From an uncultured Alphaproteobacteria bacterium (GTDB taxonomy: Bacteria; Pseudomonadota; Alphaproteobacteria; HIMB59; GCA-002718135), in contig CACDMT010000010.1 of the NCBI GenBank assembly GCA_902553945.1, positions 1 through 37,856 on the forward strand: a DNA stretch of 37,856 bases, written 5' to 3'. Both the position numbers and the translations under genes were made by a program. Shown piece by piece: positions 32,606 to 37,856 of the stretch. Each line of letters begins with the position of its first letter. The stretch's first letter is position 1. The notes beneath the pieces were generated by a model, which saw only the letters and a program-made list of their open reading frames with translations, had not been told where the DNA came from and searched no databases.

Positions 32606-32820
32606 CTATACATACCAATTAATCCTGCTAATGCGTAAAAAATTTGTAAGAATAATATACCATTATGTTTTAATCTTAATGACCAAAATCCAATCATAAT
32701 AGCTGATAAAAACAATAAAGCGAAACCTAAAAATTCCAAACCAACATTAAGTGCTACAATTAAAGAATAAGAGATAGCTGTAATAACACCTATCCATTCT
32801 AAAAATTTGTTTGAATTCAA
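32593..32820 (-). CDS. Small three-helix membrane protein
   Basis: A 75-residue hydrophobic protein with three predicted membrane helices (about residues 8-25, 29-47 and 54-70). The C-terminal FLQIFYALAGLIGMYRW resembles the helix ending of PnuC/SemiSWEET-like small transporters (aromatic, Gly and Tyr-Arg-Trp), so it may be a half-transporter or orphan repeat unit; this is only a resemblance. It starts 9 bases after the csp stop and overlaps the EF-hand gene by 13 bases. Confidence 0.6.
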   Translation of the reverse strand: MNSNKFLEWIGVITAISYSLIVALNVGLEFLGFALLFLSAIMIGFWSLRLKHNGILFLQIFYALAGLIGMYRWFG

Positions 32821-32829
32821 TTATTTTAA

Positions 32830-33033
32830 TTATTTTTTCTTAATATTTATTGCGTTTTCTTTTCCACGGTTTTCACCGATTTCAAATTCAACTGGCATAC
32901 CTTCTTCTAAAGTGTCTATACCTGCTTCTTCTAATGCTGAAACATGAAGAAAAACATCTTTTCCTCCATCGTCATTTTCAATAAATCCATATCCTTTGGT
33001 TGGATTAAACCATTTTATTTTACCACTTGGCAT
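32830..33033 (-). CDS. Cold shock protein
   Basis: A 67-residue OB-fold nucleic-acid chaperone of the CspA family. It opens PSGKIKWFNPTKGYGFIEND with RNP1 KGYGFI (13-18) and has RNP2 VFLHVS (27-32), and ends AINIKKK. It has a strong Shine-Dalgarno (GGAGAA, 8 bases before ATG). The 137-base upstream gap shared with divergent rlmJ is AT-rich and would hold the cold-shock leader; I see no clear cold box. It is the first gene of the run leading to djlA and the dehydratase. Confidence 0.95.
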   Translation of the reverse strand: MPSGKIKWFNPTKGYGFIENDDGGKDVFLHVSALEEAGIDTLEEGMPVEFEIGENRGKENAINIKKK

Positions 33034-33170
33034 AATTACATTCTCCTTTTTTTGATTTTTTATGAGGTTTATATTTTTTATCGTATAATATATAGTATTA
33101 TAAATATTGATTAATTAAGATATTTAAATAACTAATAAGTAATTAATTTCAAGCTCTAATTTAACTTTTT

Positions 33171-33998
33171 ATGCTAAGCTATAAACACGGATATCATGCT
33201 GGAAATCACGCGGATGTGATGAAACATATCGTATTAATTTACCTATATAATTTGTCAAAAAAGCATCATAAATCAATAAGTTATATAGATACTCACTCAG
33301 GTTCTGGAAAGTATGATTATAAACATGATTATATGAATAAGAATAAGGAATATAATTTAGGCATAAGAAAACTAGATAATTATGATGGTAATAACAGATT
33401 AATTCTTAATTATCTCAGAATATTAAAAAAAATTAATTTTAATAAAAATTATTTTTATTTTGGATCTCCAGTTATTATTGCAAACATATCGGATAAAAAT
33501 GATAGATTAAATTTTTGTGAGCTTCATAAAAATGAATATAAAAATTTAAAAAAAAATTTAAATAAATTCACAAATGCTAAAATATATAATGAAGATGGTT
33601 TTAAATTTATAAAAAAAATAAAAGATAAAAAAAAGGATTATTTTATTTTTATAGATCCATCATATGAACTAAAAAGTGACTACGAAGAAATAGAAACATT
33701 ATTAGATAACTATGAAAAAAATTTAATTAAGCAACAAGTTATGATTTGGTATCCAGTAATTAATTTAGAAGAAAAAGATTTATTCATAGAAAAAATTAAA
33801 AAAAAAGGTATTAATAATTTATTGAATATTGAACTTCCAATTTATAAATATAATGAAGATCTAGGGATGAAAGGTAGTGGATTAATATTAATTAATTTTA
33901 AAAAATCTATTTTTAAAAACTTAAAAATATTAATAAAAGAATTACATACAATACTAAAAAATACAGACTCAAATAAACCGAAAATTAAATATTTATAA
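33171..33998 (+). CDS. rlmJ: 23S rRNA (adenine-2030-N6)-methyltransferase
   Basis: A 275-residue SAM-dependent methyltransferase that modifies A2030 of 23S rRNA. It begins MLSYKHGYHAGNHADVMKH, the diagnostic RlmJ start, then YIDTHSGSGKYDY (SAM motif), FYFGSPVIIAN, and a motif IV of IDPSYELKSDY (Asp162, Tyr165) where most relatives have DPPY; the Ser164 codon is TCA at 33660-33662. GSGLILINF near the end is also typical. Asp and Tyr of motif IV are kept, so it is probably active. It is divergent from csp and four bases before the MATE gene. Confidence 0.94.
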   Translation: MLSYKHGYHAGNHADVMKHIVLIYLYNLSKKHHKSISYIDTHSGSGKYDYKHDYMNKNKEYNLGIRKLDNYDGNNRLILNYLRILKKINFNKNYFYFGSPVIIANISDKNDRLNFCELHKNEYKNLKKNLNKFTNAKIYNEDGFKFIKKIKDKKKDYFIFIDPSYELKSDYEEIETLLDNYEKNLIKQQVMIWYPVINLEEKDLFIEKIKKKGINNLLNIELPIYKYNEDLGMKGSGLILINFKKSIFKNLKILIKELHTILKNTDSNKPKIKYL

Positions 33999-34002
33999 AA
34001 AA

Positions 34003-35358
34003 ATGAAAATTAATTTATTAAAAGATGATATTTATAAATTATTTTGGAAAATAGCATTACCTTCATCAATTGGAACTATATTTCAAAATCTTTATTCTCT
34101 AGTTGATGCAATATTTGCTGGTAGAATGATATCAGAAACTGCTTTAGCAGCAATTGGGCAAACATTTCCTATATATTTTATTATAATAGCATTGGGTATT
34201 GGTTTAAGTATTTCAACAACAAGTATAGTGGCAAACTCAATTGGTGAAAACAATATAAAAAAAGCTAGTAGCATATATTGTCAATCACTATGTTTAGCAG
34301 TTATTGTAGCAATAATAATATCAATTTTAGGTATTTCATTTGGATCAAGTGTTTTAGAATCAATTAATGATAATGAAGCAACATTAATACTATCTACTCA
34401 ATATATGAATATTATATATTTAGGATCTATATTCATTCTACTTTTGATGGTTACAAATTCATGTTTAGCTGCATTAGGTGATACAAAAAGCTATAGAAAT
34501 GTTTTAATATTTAGTTTTTTTTTAAATATTATTTTAAATCCAATATTAATTTCAGGTAATATTTTTAATATTTCACTATTTTCTCCTTTAGGAATAAAAG
34601 GAATTGCTTTAGCAACTATTTTATCTCAATTAATAGGTTTAATATATTTGCTTTATAAAATTACTAAGACTGAAATTTATAGTATTTTTAAAAAAAATTT
34701 CCTCATTCCTAAATTTGTACTACTAAGAGAAATATTATTTCAAGGAATTCCTGCTTCAATTGGGCTTATGATGATTGCACTAGGATCATATATATTATTA
34801 TATTTTGTAAGTATTCATGGAAATAATGCTATAGCTGGATTTGCTTCAGCAGGAAGATATGAACAATTATTATTCTTACCTTTACTTGGATTAAGTACTG
34901 CAGTTACTTCTATTGTTGGTCAAAATTTAGGTGCAAGACAAACAGAAAGAATAACAGAAACATTTAAAAAAGCTATTTCAACAGGTTTTATACTTCTAAC
35001 AATAGTAGCTATTATTCTATTTTTTACATCAGAATTATCAATGAAATTATTCACAGATGACAAAGAAGTAATTTTTTTTGGATCAGTATATCTTAAAATT
35101 TGGTCATTTGGCTTCCCTGCTTTTCCACTTTTTTTTATATCTAATGCAACATTTCAAGGATTAAAAAAAGCTAATATTGTAATGTATATGGCAATTCTAA
35201 GATTTGTATTAATTCCTATAATAATAATAACTTTAGTTAATAATTTTATAGATATTAATTACATATATATGTTTATAGGATTGGTAATTATGCACTGGGT
35301 AGTAGGTATTACATATTACTTTTATTCATTAAATAAAATCCAAGAATTAATTAATTAA
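34003..35358 (+). CDS. MATE-family efflux transporter
   Basis: A 451-residue, twelve-helix multidrug and toxin extrusion protein with two six-helix halves. Signs are the N-terminal IFQNLYSLVDAIFAGRMIS, ALAAIGQTFPIYFI, NSCLAALGDTKSYRNVLIF in the first half and the mirrored IAGFASAGRYEQLLFLPLLGL and TSIVGQNLGARQTERI in the second, with ATFQGLKKANIVMYMAILRF. The cargo is unknown, and typical MATE use of Na+ or H+ cannot be told apart. It is four bases downstream of rlmJ and so likely co-transcribed; its end overlaps the convergent pcm gene by 4 bases. Confidence 0.95.
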   Translation: MKINLLKDDIYKLFWKIALPSSIGTIFQNLYSLVDAIFAGRMISETALAAIGQTFPIYFIIIALGIGLSISTTSIVANSIGENNIKKASSIYCQSLCLAVIVAIIISILGISFGSSVLESINDNEATLILSTQYMNIIYLGSIFILLLMVTNSCLAALGDTKSYRNVLIFSFFLNIILNPILISGNIFNISLFSPLGIKGIALATILSQLIGLIYLLYKITKTEIYSIFKKNFLIPKFVLLREILFQGIPASIGLMMIALGSYILLYFVSIHGNNAIAGFASAGRYEQLLFLPLLGLSTAVTSIVGQNLGARQTERITETFKKAISTGFILLTIVAIILFFTSELSMKLFTDDKEVIFFGSVYLKIWSFGFPAFPLFFISNATFQGLKKANIVMYMAILRFVLIPIIIITLVNNFIDINYIYMFIGLVIMHWVVGITYYFYSLNKIQELIN

Positions 35359-35981
35359 ATTATACCACTTAAATTTGGTACAAATAATACATCATCATAT
35401 TGTTCGGAAATTATTTTCTTATTTTTTTTAATATATTTAATAATTATTTGTTTCTCATTTTTAATCAGTGGGCAAACAATAATACCATTTTCTGATATAT
35501 GCGAAAAAATTACTTCAGATATTTTTTTAGTGGCAGCTGTAAATATAATTCTATCAAATGGTATTTGTTCTTTCCAGCCATTGTTTCCATCTTCATACTT
35601 AGTAACTATATTATTTAATTTTAGTTCTTCAAAAATTTTAATTGATTTTTCATATAAATTTTTAATTCTTTCAATAGTATAGACTCTTCTTGCTAATTTT
35701 GATAAAATTGCACATTGATAACCACTGCCTGTTCCAATTTCTAAAACTTTATGATTTTTTTCTATTTCCAATAACTCTGTCATTTTTGCAACTACATATG
35801 GTTGACTAATAGTTTGATTATCACTTATTGGTAAAGCAATATTTTCATATGCTTGGTGTTTATAATTTTCAGGAATAAATTTTTCTCTTGGAATTATTTC
35901 TAATGCAGATAAGACTTTAGAATTAGTTATACCTGCTTCTCTTAATTCTAATATTAATCTTATTTTTCTTACGTCTAACAC
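35355..35981 (-). CDS. pcm: Protein-L-isoaspartate O-methyltransferase
   Basis: A 208-residue SAM-dependent enzyme that starts repair of isoaspartyl damage in proteins. Seen: IPREKFIPENYKHQAYEN, the PCMT core PISDNQTISQPYVVAKMTELL, SAM motif LEIGTGSGYQCAILSKLA (80-97), VYTIERI and GWKEQIPFDRIIFTAA. Length is typical. The first base of its start overlaps the final base of the serS stop, making tatC, serS and pcm one coupled operon. The surE gene commonly placed between serS and pcm in Alphaproteobacteria is not there. Confidence 0.94.
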   Translation of the reverse strand: MLDVRKIRLILELREAGITNSKVLSALEIIPREKFIPENYKHQAYENIALPISDNQTISQPYVVAKMTELLEIEKNHKVLEIGTGSGYQCAILSKLARRVYTIERIKNLYEKSIKIFEELKLNNIVTKYEDGNNGWKEQIPFDRIIFTAATKKISEVIFSHISENGIIVCPLIKNEKQIIIKYIKKNKKIISEQYDDVLFVPNLSGII

Positions 35982-37243
35982 TATAAAAGTGTTTTTTGAT
36001 TATTAAAATATTTTCTTAATATTTCAGGTATTTCAACATTACCATCTTCCATTTGATAATTTTCAAGAATTGCTATCAAAGTTCTACCTACTGCTAAACC
36101 CGAACCATTAAGAGTGTGGACATAAGTATTTTTATCTTCAGTCTTATATCTAGAATTCATTCTTCTGGCTTGAAAATCAGTACAGTTAGAGCAACTTGAA
36201 ATTTCCCTATATTTATTTTCACCAGGCAACCAAACTTCAATATCATATGTTTTATTAGCAGAAAACCCCATATCACCAGAACATAGAGTCATAACTCTAT
36301 AATGTATTTGTAAATCTTTAAGAATACTTTCAGCGCAATTTAGCATACGTTCTAGTTCTTCTTCTGAATGTTGCGGTTCAACAATTGAAACTAACTCTAC
36401 TTTTGTAAACTGATGCTGTCTTAACATGCCCCTTGTATCTTTACCTGCAGCACCTGCTTCTGATCTGAAGCATGGTGTAAAAGATGTTGCTCTAATTGGT
36501 AATTGATTAATATTTAGAATTTCTTCTCTTACTAAATTTGTAAGTGGTACTTCAGCTGTAGGTATGAGCCAATGATTCTCACCGGCTGTAAATAAATCTT
36601 CATCAAATTTTGGAAGTTGGCCTGTACCAAATAAGGAATCCTTTTTTACAAGAAATGGAACACTGTATTCTGTATATCCGTTTTCTTCTGTATGTTTATC
36701 AAGCATAAAATTAGATATAGATCTTTCTAACTTTGATATTTGTTTTTTTAATACTACAAATCTTGATCCAGATAATTTAGAAGCAAGTTCAAAATTAATT
36801 AATCCTAAACTTTCTCCAATTTCATAATGCATTTTTGGTTTAAAATCAAAATTAGGTCTGGAACCCCATTCTCTATATAATACATTATCATTTTCATCTT
36901 TGCCATTTGGAACTGTTTGATGAGGTATATTAGGCAGTCTATTTAAAATAGAATTTAGCTCATTTTCTTTAATTTGTTGAAGTTCTTTTAGAGTGTTAAT
37001 TTTATTTTTAATTTCATCAACTTTAAGCATTTCTTCTTTAGCATCTTCATTATTACTTTTTAATTTTCCTATAATTTTGGAAATATTATTTCTTTCTGCA
37101 AGTAATGTTTGAAGCACAGTTTGAGTTTCTCTTTTAACTTTATCAATTTCTAAAATTTTGGTTGATATAGGATTTTCACCCCTAACCTTCATGGCATTAT
37201 CAAATTCTATAGGATTTTCTCGAATATAATTAATATTATGCAC
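35981..37243 (-). CDS. serS: Seryl-tRNA synthetase
   Basis: A 420-residue class II aminoacyl-tRNA synthetase. It has the N-terminal antiparallel coiled coil (about residues 30-105, rich in Lys, Glu and Asn), motif 1 around FMLDKHTEENGYTEYSVPF, TAEVPLTNLVREEIL, motif 2 FRSEAGAAGKDTRGMLRQHQF and motif 3 LNGSGLAVGRTLIAILENYQ, with EISSCSNCTDFQARRMN between. Full length and apparently normal. It starts two bases after the tatC stop and overlaps pcm by one base. A tatC-serS neighbourhood is usual in Alphaproteobacteria. Confidence 0.97.
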   Translation of the reverse strand: MHNINYIRENPIEFDNAMKVRGENPISTKILEIDKVKRETQTVLQTLLAERNNISKIIGKLKSNNEDAKEEMLKVDEIKNKINTLKELQQIKENELNSILNRLPNIPHQTVPNGKDENDNVLYREWGSRPNFDFKPKMHYEIGESLGLINFELASKLSGSRFVVLKKQISKLERSISNFMLDKHTEENGYTEYSVPFLVKKDSLFGTGQLPKFDEDLFTAGENHWLIPTAEVPLTNLVREEILNINQLPIRATSFTPCFRSEAGAAGKDTRGMLRQHQFTKVELVSIVEPQHSEEELERMLNCAESILKDLQIHYRVMTLCSGDMGFSANKTYDIEVWLPGENKYREISSCSNCTDFQARRMNSRYKTEDKNTYVHTLNGSGLAVGRTLIAILENYQMEDGNVEIPEILRKYFNNQKTLL

Positions 37244-37245
37244 AG

Positions 37246-37856
37246 CTACTCGTCATCTTTCTTTTTTTGAATTAATTTAGCAATATATATTGAAATTTCA
37301 TATAAAATTATAATTGGTAATGCCAAACTAATTTGACTAAATGGATCAGGTGGTGTTAAGAATGCAGCTGCTAAGAAGGCAATGACAATGGCATATTTTC
37401 TAAATCTTCTTAGTGACTGGTGTGTTACAATACCAACTCTAGCCATTAAAGATAATACTACTGGTAGCTGAAATGCTAAACCAAATGCAAAAATAAATCT
37501 CATCATTAGTGATAGATATTCTCCCATTTTTGCTTCTAGCCTTATTGGGACGCCGCCAGAACCCATATTTTGATAAGATAAAAAGAATGACCAAGCTATA
37601 GGAGAAATTATATAATAAACCATAGATCCACCAGCAAAAAACAAAATAGGTGTTGCAATTAAATACGGTAAAAATGCTCTTTTTTCTTTTGAATACAAAC
37701 CGGGTGCAATAAATCTCCAAATTTGAACTGCAATTAATGGAAATGCAAAAAATAAAGCAAAGAAAAATGCAATTTTTAATTCTGTGAAAAAAGCTTCTTG
37801 AAGTGCAGTATATATAAATCCCTGACCTTTATCAGTATCAAGTAATTTAACTAATG
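37246..37856 (-). CDS. tatC: Sec-independent translocase subunit TatC, 5' end cut by window edge
   Basis: The frame is open to the right edge, so only the C-terminal 203 residues or so of a protein usually about 250 long are visible; the TTG at 37698 is internal. The visible part contains FFTELKIAFFFALFFAFPLIAVQIWRF, IAPGLYSKEKRAFLPYL (the conserved glutamate region of the first periplasmic/cytoplasmic loops), FAFGLAFQLPVVLSLMARVG and FLTPPDPFSQISLALPIIILYEISI, all signatures of TatC. It is the receptor for twin-arginine signal peptides in the inner membrane. tatA and tatB, usually upstream, would lie beyond the window. Confidence 0.95.
   Translation of the reverse strand, partial: LVKLLDTDKGQGFIYTALQEAFFTELKIAFFFALFFAFPLIAVQIWRFIAPGLYSKEKRAFLPYLIATPILFFAGGSMVYYIISPIAWSFFLSYQNMGSGGVPIRLEAKMGEYLSLMMRFIFAFGLAFQLPVVLSLMARVGIVTHQSLRRFRKYAIVIAFLAAAFLTPPDPFSQISLALPIIILYEISIYIAKLIQKKKDDE

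Noticed and set aside
33078-33089. TTATCGTATAAT near csp, similar to one half of the dif-like repeat
   Set aside because: Only a single half-site with no inverted partner 6 bases away; it looks like part of the csp upstream promoter region.
1-37856. CRISPR arrays, insertion sequences, rRNA and tRNA genes
   Set aside because: No regularly spaced direct repeats, transposase genes, or rRNA or tRNA-like sequences were seen when reading both strands.

Overview
The window is 37.9 kb of very AT-rich, gene-dense bacterial chromosome with many 1-14 bp gene overlaps. No stretch longer than about 230 bases lacks a gene. Gene content points to a streamlined marine alphaproteobacterium of the SAR11/HIMB59/AEGEAN-169 type: a Pelagibacter-like DMSP demethylase (dmdA) followed by a DMT permease, a tandem glycine riboswitch in front of gcvT-gcvH-gcvP, a tatC-serS-pcm order, and pervasive A/T-biased codons. 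No rRNA or tRNA gene was seen, so the clade cannot be fixed from this window.

Layout. 1-2.7 kb (+): a three-gene cluster of circularly permuted ATP-grasp (cut by the left edge), alpha-E protein and transglutaminase-like protease, a predicted and poorly characterised peptide-ligation system. 2.9-4.8 kb: a CobB-type sirtuin (-) and, divergently, a solitary tyrosine recombinase (+) with a perfect dif-like inverted repeat 8 bases before its start codon. 4.8-6.3 kb: small membrane proteins around a peroxiredoxin-like gene. 6.4-11.7 kb (-): MFS transporter, beta-hydroxyacid dehydrogenase, a 56-residue membrane peptide, a four-helix membrane protein, dmdA, DMT permease, yqhA. 11.8-18.6 kb (+): nine closely packed genes: an aminotransferase IV-fold protein with an altered cofactor-site motif, a sulfotransferase-like protein, a hydratase, a DCC thiol oxidoreductase, a PsiE protein, a photolyase-like protein with unusual domain order, an ABC exporter pair and a PhyH dioxygenase. 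18.6-19.9 kb (-): a BASS symporter and a YbgC-type thioesterase. 20.0-22.7 kb (+): a cysteine and transsulfuration operon (cysE, cysteine synthase, gamma-lyase/synthase). 22.7-28.7 kb (-): glycine riboswitch, gcvT, gcvH, gcvP, rseP and a MazG-like pyrophosphohydrolase. 28.7-29.5 kb: a CMP/guanine-type deaminase with a structured RNA plus terminator just upstream. 29.5-30.6 kb (+): anmK. 30.6-33.0 kb (-): csp, two small proteins, djlA and threonine dehydratase, mostly overlapping. 33.2-35.4 kb (+): rlmJ and a MATE transporter. 35.4 kb to the end (-): tatC (cut by the right edge), serS, pcm.

The coherent theme is C1, glycine and sulfur metabolism: DMSP demethylation feeds methyl-THF, the glycine cleavage system feeds methylene-THF under direct glycine sensing, and the cys operon handles reduced sulfur. 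The items most worth following up are the recombinase with its dif-like site, the unassigned RNA at 29.3-29.4 kb, and the aminotransferase/sulfotransferase pair whose PLP-binding glutamate is replaced.
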